A DNA stretch of 29,280 nt, from the NCBI GenBank assembly GCA_018897475.1, contig JAHIKS010000023.1, forward strand, positions 1 through 29,280, written 5' to 3'. The notes beneath the pieces were generated by a model. That model saw only the letters and a list, made by a program, of their open reading frames with translations. It did no database searches and was not told where the DNA came from. The DNA comes from Candidatus Altarchaeota archaeon (GTDB taxonomy: Archaea > Altiarchaeota > Altiarchaeia > IMC4 > QMZM01). Positions 7,277-14,940 of the stretch are shown one piece after another; position 1 is the first letter of the stretch, and every line of letters starts with the position of its first letter. The position numbers and the translations under genes are program-made.

Positions 7277-8337
7277 AGCCACCCCTTTCTCCTGAAGTAC
7301 AGGAGCATCAACATGGCGGCAGATATCATAACGGCCCATACAGCAAAGTAGCCCCAGTGCCACCCAAGCTCCGGAATGTACTCAAAATTCATGCCATATA
7401 CCCCCGCGATGAAAGTCAGGGGTATGAATATGCTGGCGAATATCGTCAAAACCTTCATGACCTCGTTCATCCTGTTGCTTATGCTCGACATATAGGTGTC
7501 CCTTATCCCCGAGACCGTGTCCCTTAGTGATTCAATGGTGTCGATAATCTGCACCGTGTGGTCGTAGACGTCCCTCAGATATATGTTGGTCTTCTCATCT
7601 ATAAGCCGGGACTCCGTCCTTTCCAGCCCGCTTATCACCTCCCGAAGGGGCCACACCGACTTGCGCAGGAATACCATCTCACCCTTGACGTGGTGGATGT
7701 TCCTCAACGCCTCTTTGGAGGGGTTGTCCACCACCTCGTCCTCCATGTCCCCTATCCTGTCGCCGAGCCTCTCCAGTATTATGAAGTAGTTGTCGATTAT
7801 TGCGTCCATCAGAGAATATGCAAGGTAGTCCGGGCCCGCCTTCCTTATCCTGCCCTTGCTGCCCCTTATCCTCTCTCGTATTGTGTCGAAGACGTCGCCC
7901 TCCCCCTCCTGGAACGATATGACGAAGTTCTCGCCCAGTACGATGCTAACCTGCTCCGCCCTCACCTCGTTCTCGGCTTTGTCATGGTAGAGCATCTTCA
8001 GAACGACGAAAATGTGGCTCTCGAAGTCCTCCATCTTGGGGCGCTGGCCGGTATTAAGAATGTCTTCCAAGAGAAGGGGGTGCAGTCCGAAGTGCTTGCC
8101 AATCTTCTCTATGATTTTGATATCATGCAGGCCGTCTATGTTTATCCAGGTAACAGTCGGCTTGTCCTTGAACGGGAAGCAGTCCTCCACCCTCTTTGCC
8201 ACCCTCTCCTCGAAATTCTTCCCGTCGTAGTCGAGGATTGTAATCTTCGCTTTTTCAGCCCTCTTCTTTCCGACATGGACGAGAGTGCCGGGTGGAAGGC
8301 CTGCTTTTTTTGACCTACGTTTTATTATTCGTGACAT
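7273..8337 (-). CDS. corA: CorA-type Mg2+/divalent cation transporter
   Basis: 354 residues with the family's large cytoplasmic N-terminal domain (WINIDGLHDIKIIEKIGKHF), the long stalk helix near 235-290, and two C-terminal membrane helices. The hallmark YGMN selectivity motif (GMN at 315-317) precedes the last helix, followed by the acidic periplasmic loop FEYIPELGWHWG. The tail RRKGWL is basic as usual. The protein forms a pentameric Mg2+ (or Co2+/Ni2+) channel gated by cytoplasmic Mg2+. It is the first gene of a coupled run with two MscS channels and GlyRS. Magnesium supports both translation and osmotic balance, but a shared function is only suggested by the gene order. Confidence 0.93.
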   Translation of the reverse strand: MSRIIKRRSKKAGLPPGTLVHVGKKRAEKAKITILDYDGKNFEERVAKRVEDCFPFKDKPTVTWINIDGLHDIKIIEKIGKHFGLHPLLLEDILNTGQRPKMEDFESHIFVVLKMLYHDKAENEVRAEQVSIVLGENFVISFQEGEGDVFDTIRERIRGSKGRIRKAGPDYLAYSLMDAIIDNYFIILERLGDRIGDMEDEVVDNPSKEALRNIHHVKGEMVFLRKSVWPLREVISGLERTESRLIDEKTNIYLRDVYDHTVQIIDTIESLRDTVSGIRDTYMSSISNRMNEVMKVLTIFASIFIPLTFIAGVYGMNFEYIPELGWHWGYFAVWAVMISAAMLMLLYFRRKGWL

Positions 8338-8353
8338 TTAATCCAACCTCACC

Positions 8354-9223
8354 TTATCTAATTAATTTTTCCCCCTTAGGGCTGTAAAGAATCTCCGTAT
8401 GTGGGTAGCTGAATTCAACCCGCTTATTCTCATTGAACTTCTGGACTGCCCTTTTTGCAATATCGCTTGACAGCCTCTGACGGTCAGTTGCCATTGTCTG
8501 ATATCGCAGGTGCATTTTAACACCCCAATCAATGAGAACTGCTCTAACAAACGGTTCTTCACCCGTTTCCCTTATGATATCTGCCGTTAACTCATGTGCT
8601 ACATCAAGGAGCATGCTCTCTGCTTCATTTAAATCAGAGTCAAATGTTACAACAACCCCTACCTCATCGAGAATGTATTTGTTATCAAGAGTATAATTGC
8701 AAATAACCTGCTGAAACAGGGTGGCATTTGGGATAAGAACACCACGCCCTGACTTTTCTTCACCCCCTGTTGTACCTCCAACCTGGTTGAGGATGATGTG
8801 TGTGAGTGTTATGTCCTTCACATCCCCGATGATTCCAGAGATGATGATGCGGTCCCCTATTTTGAAAGGTCGTATCAGGATAATCATCAGCCACGCTGCT
8901 AGTCCCGTTACAGGAGCTTGAAGAGACCAGCCCAATATCATGCCAAGGAATGCTGCAGATATCCCTAAAGCGACTAAGGATCCGGAAAAGCTGATGACAG
9001 CGAATATAAGAACAATAGCCAGCCATACATAACGCCAAATCAACATGAAGTACTGCACATTATCAGGCTTATATGCCTTCTTGGTAAGAAAGTTTTTTAA
9101 TCTTTTTGTTGTAATGGTATACCCACCCCATAATATGGAAATTGTCAGAATCCCAAGAATAATCCCCCAATAGCCACCAATAAAACCCGAAATCAGATTA
9201 AGGATATCACCAAGCATTTTCAT
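8354..9223 (-). CDS. MscS-family mechanosensitive channel (third copy)
   Basis: The start is the ATG at 9223; a GTG two codons earlier and an ATG two codons later are alternatives. About 289 residues. N-terminal membrane helices include GFIGGYWGIILGILTISILWGG. The pore helix is near LGISAAFLGMILGWSLQAPV. The beta domain has RPFKIGDRIIISGIIGDVKD and VLIPNATLFQ, interrupted by a polar stretch (VGGTTGGEEKSGRG), and the C-terminal alpha/beta domain ends SPKGEKLIR. Codon use is slightly more AT-rich than the CorA run. Only 16 bp separate it from corA, but an AT-rich promoter-like sequence lies before corA, so coupling is uncertain. Confidence 0.87.
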   Translation of the reverse strand: MKMLGDILNLISGFIGGYWGIILGILTISILWGGYTITTKRLKNFLTKKAYKPDNVQYFMLIWRYVWLAIVLIFAVISFSGSLVALGISAAFLGMILGWSLQAPVTGLAAWLMIILIRPFKIGDRIIISGIIGDVKDITLTHIILNQVGGTTGGEEKSGRGVLIPNATLFQQVICNYTLDNKYILDEVGVVVTFDSDLNEAESMLLDVAHELTADIIRETGEEPFVRAVLIDWGVKMHLRYQTMATDRQRLSSDIAKRAVQKFNENKRVEFSYPHTEILYSPKGEKLIR

Positions 9224-9339
9224 TACCACATAGTTATAGGATGTGATCTAAAAAACCGGCCCATAGGAATCTAAAACGAGTTTCATAAAAACTAACCCGC
9301 ACGATTTTTTACCCTGCAAACTCATGTATTAACTTCAGC

Positions 9340-10212
9340 ATGAAAAAGATTCTCGCCTACCTGAGTCCGGAGAAGTACGCCAGCCTCTTTGACCTCATTG
9401 TGGGCCATGATGCAGGGGCCGACGTCATCGTTCCCTACTGCAACATTACCCCTGAGGACGTCAGGGACATGGTGCACAGCTGCATCTTCACGAGGCACCC
9501 GGACGACCTGAAGAACACTGCAATATTCATCGGCGGCCATGACGTCAATCTGGGCGAGCAGATGCTTGATAAGGCGGTTGAGGCATTCAACGAGCTGCCC
9601 GACTTTTTCAGGGTCTCTGTCGCTGTCGACCCGGACGGCGCATATACTACCGCCTGCGGCTGCGCTGTAAAGGTCAAGAAGGCGATGGAGGGCAACCTTC
9701 AGGGAAAGAAGGCGGTGATTCTCGCAGGCACTGGCCCGGTAGGGCAGAGGGTTGCGGTCCTTCTTACAAAAGAGGGCTGTGATGTTACCCTGACCTCCAG
9801 AAAAAAGGGAAGGGCTGAGCAGATCTGCGCCCTGATGAAGGAGAAGTACGGGGCGGATGTAAAGCCCATGGAGGTTGCTGACGACGCCTCAACAGAGAAG
9901 GTAGTCTCGGACAAGGACATAGTCATAGCAACTGGTCCGGAGGGAATCCAGGTTCTATCAAAATCAATATGGTCAAAGTTCCCGCAGCTGAAGGTTCTGG
10001 CCGATGTGAATGCGGTCCCCCCGGCAGGGATTGAAGGCGTGGGCATTCAGGACGACTGCAAGGAGCTTGAGGGCAGGGTAGCGATAGGCGCCCTGGCAAT
10101 CGGCTCTCTGAAGATGAAGGTACATCTCAAGCTCGTTGAGAAGCTCTTTGAGGATAACAAGACAATCTTCGACCTGGAGGAGGTCTATGCCATTGCGAAT
10201 GAGATGGCCTGA
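9340..10212 (+). CDS. mtdB: NAD(P)-dependent methylene-tetrahydromethanopterin dehydrogenase (MtdB-like)
   Basis: 290 residues, close in length and in end-to-end pattern to Methylobacterium MtdB. The N-terminal catalytic domain has SLFDLIVGHDAGADVI and AIFIGGHDVNLGEQM. The Rossmann fold has VILAGTGPVGQRVA (A129-G135 region). ATGPEGIQVL, LADVNAVPPAGIEGVG and GALAIGSLKMKVH follow, with the family ending FDLEEVYAIANEMA. The enzyme interconverts methylene- and methenyl-H4MPT using NAD(P). Methanogens normally use the F420-dependent Mtd, a different family, so this gene points to a pterin C1 pathway coupled to nicotinamide cofactors. A T-rich TATA-like segment is at 9304-9313. Other C1 genes are not adjacent. 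Confidence 0.88.
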   Translation: MKKILAYLSPEKYASLFDLIVGHDAGADVIVPYCNITPEDVRDMVHSCIFTRHPDDLKNTAIFIGGHDVNLGEQMLDKAVEAFNELPDFFRVSVAVDPDGAYTTACGCAVKVKKAMEGNLQGKKAVILAGTGPVGQRVAVLLTKEGCDVTLTSRKKGRAEQICALMKEKYGADVKPMEVADDASTEKVVSDKDIVIATGPEGIQVLSKSIWSKFPQLKVLADVNAVPPAGIEGVGIQDDCKELEGRVAIGALAIGSLKMKVHLKLVEKLFEDNKTIFDLEEVYAIANEMA

Positions 10213-10218
10213 GAGCAA

Positions 10219-10248
10219 ATGTAAACGTTTTTAAACATATGTTTACAT
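10219..10248. promoter_or_regulatory. Palindromic operator overlapping the toxin-antitoxin promoter
   Basis: ATGTAAAC (10219-10226) and GTTTACAT (10241-10248) form an inverted repeat. Inside it are GTTTTTAAAC and the perfect 12-bp palindrome AAACATATGTTT (10233-10244). The TTTTTAAA core is a good TATA box, about 27 bp before the antitoxin ATG. Binding by the antitoxin would occlude TBP, the usual autoregulation of such modules; this is inferred from position. Confidence 0.65.
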
Positions 10249-10258
10249 ATTATTACTG

Positions 10259-10567
10259 ATGGAAACGAAGGTAATATCTGCCAGGGTTCCCGTTGCGGTC
10301 GAAAAAGAGATAGAAGAGTTCGCAAGGGAGAAGAACTACGGGAAAACGAAACTTTTCAGGGAGATAATACTTACCGGGCTGCAGAAAGTGAGGGAGAAAC
10401 ACGCCCTTGACCTCTATGAGCAGGGAAGGATTACTCTCTGGAGGGCCGCGGAGATGGCAGGGCTTTCCCTCTGGGAGATGCAGGATAAGGTCGGGGAGAA
10501 GAAGATTCCTGTCAAATACGATGTGGAAGACGCGAAGGAGGACATCCGGCTTGTTTTTGGTGGCTAA
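10259..10567 (+). CDS. UPF0175 family antitoxin
   Basis: 102 residues. The N-terminal half looks like a ribbon-helix-helix or short helical DNA-binding segment (VISARVPVAVEKEIEEFARE, TKLFREIILTGL). The second half carries the UPF0175 helix-turn-helix signature: ALDLYEQGRITLWRAAEMAGL then SLWEMQDKV. UPF0175 proteins pair with DUF3368 PIN-like toxins, and such a gene follows immediately, its ATG adjoining this stop. The gene is probably read from a TATA box set inside the palindrome at 10219-10248, which it may bind. Confidence 0.85.
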   Translation: METKVISARVPVAVEKEIEEFAREKNYGKTKLFREIILTGLQKVREKHALDLYEQGRITLWRAAEMAGLSLWEMQDKVGEKKIPVKYDVEDAKEDIRLVFGG

Positions 10568-11071
10568 ATGAAAGCAGTCAGCAATTCAACTCCTTTGATA
10601 TACCTGGCAAAGCTCAACAAGCTCCCATTTCTCAAGAAGATATTTGACGAGTTATACGTCCCCTCTGCTGTTTATGACGAGGTAGTACTGAAGGGCAGGG
10701 AACTGGACAAGGCCGAGGTTATAGGGGTAGAGAAGGCGATAGAGAACGGAGCCATAATTGTCAAAGACGCCAAATCAAAGCTAAAGATAGATACCCTGCA
10801 TAAGGGCGAACTGGAAGCAATCTCCCTTGCTCTGGACATGAAAGTAAAGAATATCTTGATAGACGACAAGGAGGGTGTCGAGGTCTGCAAGGTTCTCGGG
10901 CTGAGGCCCTACAGAACAACCGCAATCCTGCTGGAATTTCTGAAGAAGGATTTGATAAAAGCAAGGGAATTCGAGGACCTGCTGATCGAGCTCAGCAAGG
11001 CCGGCTATTTCATGCGGGCAGAGGTCTTCAGTTTGCTGCTAAGGGAGGCGAAGAGATTTAAGAGAAAGTAA
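10568..11071 (+). CDS. DUF3368 PIN-domain toxin
   Basis: 167 residues. The PIN-fold landmarks are present: the first acidic site region VSNSTPLIYLAKL at the N-terminus (Ser-Asn-Ser replaces the usual leading Asp, as is typical of DUF3368), LYVPSAVYDEVV, the acidic helix HKGELEAISLAL, and ILIDDKEGVEVCKVLGL with its Asp pair. These metal-binding residues make VapC-like ribonucleases. The start adjoins the antitoxin stop, so the pair is one operon. Its stop lies 40 bp from the convergent herA stop. Confidence 0.85.
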   Translation: MKAVSNSTPLIYLAKLNKLPFLKKIFDELYVPSAVYDEVVLKGRELDKAEVIGVEKAIENGAIIVKDAKSKLKIDTLHKGELEAISLALDMKVKNILIDDKEGVEVCKVLGLRPYRTTAILLEFLKKDLIKAREFEDLLIELSKAGYFMRAEVFSLLLREAKRFKRK

Positions 11072-11111
11072 TGCTGCGGGGAACTATGCCATCACAGAGG
11101 AGATGGCTTAG

Positions 11112-12659
11112 TCACTCATCCCTCAGAAATATTCGCTTGACCAAGCCCCACCCGGTCTTCTTCTTTTTGGGCTTTTCCTGCGTAATGGGCCTTGGTGGTT
11201 CATCCTCCCTGATGAAGACCGGCTTTATCTTGTCCACGATGCTGGGCTTTGTCTCGGGCCTTGGCTTTGCCTCCCCGTCCCTGGGACCGCCATGCCTTGT
11301 CTCCCTGGCCCTTATGTTTATTGTTATTGGCTGCTCGACGCATTCTCCAACGACAAGGGCCTGGCCGACCGAGAGCTGCTTTATGTCGTTTTCCATCCCG
11401 GGGGTGAAGCCCTCTATGGACTGACCCAACGCTCGAAGGTCGTTGGGGTTCGTTACCTTGAGAATTATTTGCGTGTTGCACTGCGACAGGACGTTCTTGT
11501 CGATTCTTGCAGGGCGCTGCGAGACGACGCAGAGGTGCAGCCCGAACTTCCTGCCCTCCGATGCTATGTCCCTGAGAATTTGAGATGACAACGTATCGCC
11601 AAAGCCCCTCTCAGGGCAGAAGTTATGGGCCTCTTCAATGAGGTAGAAGAAGGGCGGGATGTCCCCAATTTTTATGGCGTTGAATAGGTCCTTGGAGACC
11701 TTCGAGACTATGAGTTCCTGTATCCTTGTTTCTGCGCCTTTCAGATTGATTATGGTAGCCTGGCCCCCCTTTACAAGGTCCTTTTCTGAGAGGGGTTTGC
11801 CGTCGAAGATGCCGGAATTTCTCAGTGATTCAAGGCCGCTTATAATCTTCCATTTTGTCTTGTTCTCCTCCATCCTTACTGCATTTATCAAATCCTGGAT
11901 GGTGTAATCCTGGTGCTCCACCCTTCTCAGGACTTCATAGACTATTGACTTCTGCTTGTCCGTTAGTCTCATTGGCAGAATCTCGACCAGCTCCTCCAGG
12001 GTGAATTTCGGTCGGATGCTAAATTTCCTTGCCTCGGGGTTTGCGATGATGTTCGCTGCGTATTCCTTTATCTGGCTGTCGTAGCCTCTGGGCTTGGTGC
12101 CGTAGGGGAGCATCGAATCGTAGTCCTCGCTCTCGTGCTTCAGACTGGAATACTCGCCGTGCGGGTCGATGATGACTATGGGGAACCTGCCCTTGAGCAG
12201 CTCCTCGAGGATTACTCCAACGGTGTAGCTCTTTCCGGCTCCTGTTTTTGCAAGAACGGACATGTGCTTGCCTATGCATTTATCTGTGTCGAGATAGACC
12301 GGAATGTCGTGGCCCTCCAGCAGACCGAGATAGAGGTTGTCGGTCTTTGTCTTTTCTAGACCTATAATGTCAGCTATCAGCTCCCTGTCGGCAGAATAGA
12401 CCTTCTCTTGGGGCTTGAACGGGGTCTTGGGGATTAGAATGTGGTTGCCCAACTTGTAGCCAACCGTCCTTGCGTTCGCAAGGATAACCTCCTCTCCCTT
12501 CTCCAGGTATCGGTTAAGGTTCTCTATCCTGGCAAGGACCCATCCGTAAATCTCGTGGTTTATCTTCACGAAGCTGCCCTTCTCGACATCGGCAACAGCG
12601 AGAAGGATGTCGAAGCTGGTGGGGTTGACCTTGCCGTGGATTGTCCCTATGAATCTCAT
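11112..12659 (-). CDS. herA: HerA bipolar DNA helicase/translocase
   Basis: 515 residues. An N-terminal HAS-barrel (MRFIGTIHGKVNPTSFDILLA onward) is followed by a RecA-like FtsK/HerA motor. Walker A is AKTGAGKSYTVG (about 137-148) and Walker B is FFYLIEEAHNF (about 337-347, with the double Glu). An arginine-finger region lies in SEGRKFGLHLCVVSQRPARID. The hexamer works with the NurA nuclease and Mre11-Rad50 in end resection. None of those partners is adjacent here, unlike the usual archaeal herA operon. The C-terminal tail is Pro/Lys-rich (EKPKKKKTGWG). A minus-strand TATA-like GTTATAAG centred near 12687 gives a leaderless start. Confidence 0.93.
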   Translation of the reverse strand: MRFIGTIHGKVNPTSFDILLAVADVEKGSFVKINHEIYGWVLARIENLNRYLEKGEEVILANARTVGYKLGNHILIPKTPFKPQEKVYSADRELIADIIGLEKTKTDNLYLGLLEGHDIPVYLDTDKCIGKHMSVLAKTGAGKSYTVGVILEELLKGRFPIVIIDPHGEYSSLKHESEDYDSMLPYGTKPRGYDSQIKEYAANIIANPEARKFSIRPKFTLEELVEILPMRLTDKQKSIVYEVLRRVEHQDYTIQDLINAVRMEENKTKWKIISGLESLRNSGIFDGKPLSEKDLVKGGQATIINLKGAETRIQELIVSKVSKDLFNAIKIGDIPPFFYLIEEAHNFCPERGFGDTLSSQILRDIASEGRKFGLHLCVVSQRPARIDKNVLSQCNTQIILKVTNPNDLRALGQSIEGFTPGMENDIKQLSVGQALVVGECVEQPITINIRARETRHGGPRDGEAKPRPETKPSIVDKIKPVFIREDEPPRPITQEKPKKKKTGWGLVKRIFLRDE

Positions 12660-12660
12660 G

Positions 12661-12690
12661 TTAAATAATTAATCTTGAGTGACTTATAAC
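12661..12690. promoter_or_regulatory. Facing herA/trmJ promoters
   Basis: TTAAATAATT (12661-12670) lies about 30 bp before the trmJ ATG on the plus strand. On the minus strand GTTATAAG (12683-12690) lies about 27 bp before the herA ATG at 12659. The two boxes face each other across about 20 bp, so the transcripts would overlap at their start sites. Confidence 0.5.
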
Positions 12691-12697
12691 TAACGGT

Positions 12698-13396
12698 ATG
12701 GTCGAATTTTTTGTAGTGTTGGTAGAGCCGAAGTATCAGGGCAATATTGGCTCGGTAGCGAGAGCGATGAAGAACTTCGGTTTCAGTAATCTTGTGCTTG
12801 TAAACCCGCCGAAGCTTGAGGGGGAGGCCAGGGCCATGGCCATGCACGGCATAGATATCCTGAAGGGTGCGAAGGTGGTGAAGAGCTTCGGTGAACTGAA
12901 GGGGAAATTCGACTTTCTCGTTGCTACAAGCGCGATTGTTGCTGGAGATAGCAATGCGATGCGCTCGCCCGTAACTCCTGAAGAGCTGGGGAATTCCCTT
13001 GACCTCAAGGGAAAGGTGGGAATCCTCTTTGGAAGGGAGGATACGGGACTATTGAACGACGAGATTGCAACGTGTGACATGCTGGTTACCATTCCCGCAA
13101 GCAATGAGTATCCTACTCTCAATCTCTCGCAGTCAGTAGCGATAATCCTCTACGAGCTGTCGAAACTGTCCAACAGAAAAAGGCTGAGGAAGTTCAGGAA
13201 GGCAAAGAAGATTGAGAAGGACATATTGCTTGAAAAATTCAATGCGCTTGTTGACTCAGTCTATAGGGAGGACTTCAGAAGAAAAGTTGCCAAGAAGACC
13301 TTCAGGCAGCTGATAGGCCGGGCATTCATCTCGGGACTTGAAGCAACCACCCTGATAGGTGTATTCAGAAAAGCGTCCGGGAGGAAAAAGAAGTAA
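12698..13396 (+). CDS. trmJ: TrmJ-like tRNA 2'-O-methyltransferase (SpoU/SPOUT family)
   Basis: 232 residues. SPOUT knot motifs are clear. Motif 1 is PKYQGNIGSVARAMKNFG (10-27). Motif 2 is GILFGREDTGLLNDE (about 107-121) and motif 3 is IPASNEYPTLNLSQSVAIIL (about 131-150). A helical C-terminal extension rich in Lys (KRLRKFRKAKKIEKD) follows, as in TrmJ. The enzyme methylates the ribose of nucleotide 32 in tRNA using S-adenosylmethionine. It is transcribed alone, diverging from herA, and its stop abuts the convergent ftsZ stop without a single spacer base. Confidence 0.9.
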   Translation: MVEFFVVLVEPKYQGNIGSVARAMKNFGFSNLVLVNPPKLEGEARAMAMHGIDILKGAKVVKSFGELKGKFDFLVATSAIVAGDSNAMRSPVTPEELGNSLDLKGKVGILFGREDTGLLNDEIATCDMLVTIPASNEYPTLNLSQSVAIILYELSKLSNRKRLRKFRKAKKIEKDILLEKFNALVDSVYREDFRRKVAKKTFRQLIGRAFISGLEATTLIGVFRKASGRKKK

Positions 13397-14491
13397 CTAT
13401 ACTTCGGGAAGGCCTCTGGACCACCTGTGGAATTCTTCCGTATATACAAAGGCTCCGGTCCTGCTGTCATCCTCGCATGTAGACAGTATGTTCGGGGATT
13501 TTATTCCGGTCAGGATTGCGATAACCTGAATCTTTTCCTTCAGGCTTGGCTCGACCCTTGCGCCCCAGGTTACCGAGGCGTCTGCTCTGAGCTCCTTGGT
13601 TATGAGCTCGCCGACCCTGTTGGCCTCGCCGAGCGTCATCTCCTCCCCGCCGGTTATGTGGATTAGTGCACCAGTTGCATCGTCGTAGCTTACTTCAAGG
13701 AGCGGCTGAGCCAGAGTATTCTCAACGGCCCTCTCGACCTTGTCGGGGCCCTCTCCATCTCCGACGGAGATGACCGCGACCTTCCCGCCTCCGAGGACGG
13801 CCTTTATGTCAGCGAAGTCGAGGTTTATGAGGCTCGGCTCCATGATTGTTTCAGTGATGCCCTTTACTGCCCTTGCAACGACCTCATCCGCAACGGAGAA
13901 AGCCTTGTCTATGGGAAGGTTGGGTACGTACTGGACCAGCTTGTTGTTGTCAAGGACGATTACGGTATCGGCAACCTTTCTTAGCCGGTCGATTCCTGCC
14001 CTTGCAACGTTCAGCCTTGTTCTTTCCAGGTTGAATGGGAACGTTACTATCGCGACGACTATGGCGCCCTGGTCCCTTGCAATCTCCGCGATTACGGGGG
14101 CAGAACCGGTTCCGGTTCCTCCGCCCATTCCTGCTGTCAGGAACAAAAGATGAGTGTCAGCGAGCAAATCGGCCAGTTCGTGCCTTGATGCCTCAGCGGC
14201 TTTCTCGCCCTGCTCCGGGAATCCGCCAGCGCCAAGGCCGCGCATCAGCTTGGCCCCGATGAGAATCTTGGTTATGTCTCCTTCCAGTTTCTGCAAATCC
14301 TGCTTGTCGGTATTGGCGGCAATCAGCTCCGCGCCCTCAATCCCTATGTGATGCAGCCTGTTTATTGTGTTGTTTCCGCCTCCGCCTGTACCCAGAACGA
14401 CTATCTTTAGTTTGTCAGTGCCTTCAAATTCATCAAAGGACCTTTTCTCCAGACTTCCGTGCTGTATGGCGGCATTTACTATGGAATCCAT
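13397..14491 (-). CDS. ftsZ: FtsZ cell-division GTPase
   Basis: 364 residues. The G-box is VVLGTGGGGNNTINRL (31-46). The tubulin signature GGGTGTGSAP lies at about 123-132. The T7 synergy loop region is NLDFADIKAVLGGGKVAVIS. The C-terminal tail ends HRWSRGLPEV and lacks an obvious bacterial-type FtsA/ZipA-binding peptide. It polymerises at midcell with GTP. The start is the ATG at 14491, with an upstream TATA (ATTTAAAT) shared back to back with the SRP RNA gene. It is the only cell-division gene in the window, so FtsZ1 versus FtsZ2 cannot be decided from context. Confidence 0.95.
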   Translation of the reverse strand: MDSIVNAAIQHGSLEKRSFDEFEGTDKLKIVVLGTGGGGNNTINRLHHIGIEGAELIAANTDKQDLQKLEGDITKILIGAKLMRGLGAGGFPEQGEKAAEASRHELADLLADTHLLFLTAGMGGGTGTGSAPVIAEIARDQGAIVVAIVTFPFNLERTRLNVARAGIDRLRKVADTVIVLDNNKLVQYVPNLPIDKAFSVADEVVARAVKGITETIMEPSLINLDFADIKAVLGGGKVAVISVGDGEGPDKVERAVENTLAQPLLEVSYDDATGALIHITGGEEMTLGEANRVGELITKELRADASVTWGARVEPSLKEKIQVIAILTGIKSPNILSTCEDDSRTGAFVYTEEFHRWSRGLPEV

Positions 14492-14536
14492 CTTGTTTCT
14501 GTGAGATTAAACGAATACAAAGATATTAGTTTTCTG

Positions 14537-14544
14537 ATTTAAAT
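14537..14544. promoter_or_regulatory. Palindromic TATA between ftsZ and SRP RNA
   Basis: ATTTAAAT is self-complementary. Measured rightwards it would place an RNA start near 14566 for the SRP RNA. Leftwards it would give an ftsZ start near 14515 with a leader of about 22 nt. No other good TATA box is seen on either side. Confidence 0.5.
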
Positions 14545-14565
14545 AGCTTTGAATTTTTAGCCCTC

Positions 14566-14926
14566 CAATCTACATATCTAACGGTGAACTAGGCTGGAGG
14601 GGTAGGCGTCCTCTGTAATTCTCAATCGCCTTTAGGGAAAGCTGAAGTCCGGGAGGCAGTCTATCAGCCGTGCATTCGGTCTGAGTTTCTGACTATGACC
14701 TCTCGTCTCACCGGATTCTCTTCCGGGGGAACCGGGTCAGACCCTGACGGGAGCAGCCCTAACCTTGATAGAGGGTGCTGGAGAGGTAGCGGGAACGAGG
14801 ATGGACTCAGGTAGCCGGTGTTCGGTTGGTAGAGTCACTCCCGGACGCGTTCGCCACAACTGGAAATGTGGCTGACTGCTTCGCAGTCAGACACGCGCCC
14901 GACGAAGTCGGCCGCGTCCAGTTGAC
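14566..14926 (+). ncRNA. Signal recognition particle 7S RNA
   Basis: The Alu-domain hallmark is at 14597-14645: GGGGTAGGCGTCCTCTGTAA, then the helix 4 hairpin, then AAGCTGAAG. Helix 5 is strong: GTCCGGGAG (about 14647) pairs with CTCCCGGAC (14838-14846), extended by tag-ctat and ggttgg pairing. The S-domain helix 8 signature GACGGGAGCAGCCCTAA is at about 14738-14754. The RNA scaffolds SRP19/SRP54 for co-translational targeting, in line with Sec61beta next door. The ends are uncertain. The 5' end is set by the TATA at 14537-14544. The 3' end is set by possible closing of AACTaGG (14587-14593) with CCAGTT (14918-14923). A shorter RNA ending near 14863 is also possible, because the hairpins at 14853-14924 are not part of the standard fold. 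Confidence 0.88.
14853..14924. repeat. Three-hairpin module (copy C of a dispersed hairpin family)
   Basis: Consecutive perfect stems are GCCACA/TGTGGC (14853-14872), CTGACTGC-ttc-GCAGTCAG (14872-14890) and CCGAC-gaa-GTCGG (14899-14911). They are enclosed by CAACTGG (14857-14863)/CCAGTTG (14918-14924), or alternatively by GGACGCG (14843-14849)/CGCGTCC (14913-14919). The central hairpin and its flanks recur at 24724-24756 on the opposite strand. Loops are GAA or TTC triloops closed by C-G pairs, the context of very stable DNA minihairpins. Confidence 0.7.
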
Positions 14927-14940
14927 AAATTGACCTATCT

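Noticed and set aside
7558..8313. 251-aa plus-strand frame opposite corA
   Set aside because: It is antisense to a complete CorA with GMN motif; the long frame follows from the GC-biased codon use of the real gene.
11112..12659. Expectation of nurA, mre11 and rad50 beside herA
   Set aside because: Neither flank contains them; the neighbours are the toxin-antitoxin pair and trmJ.
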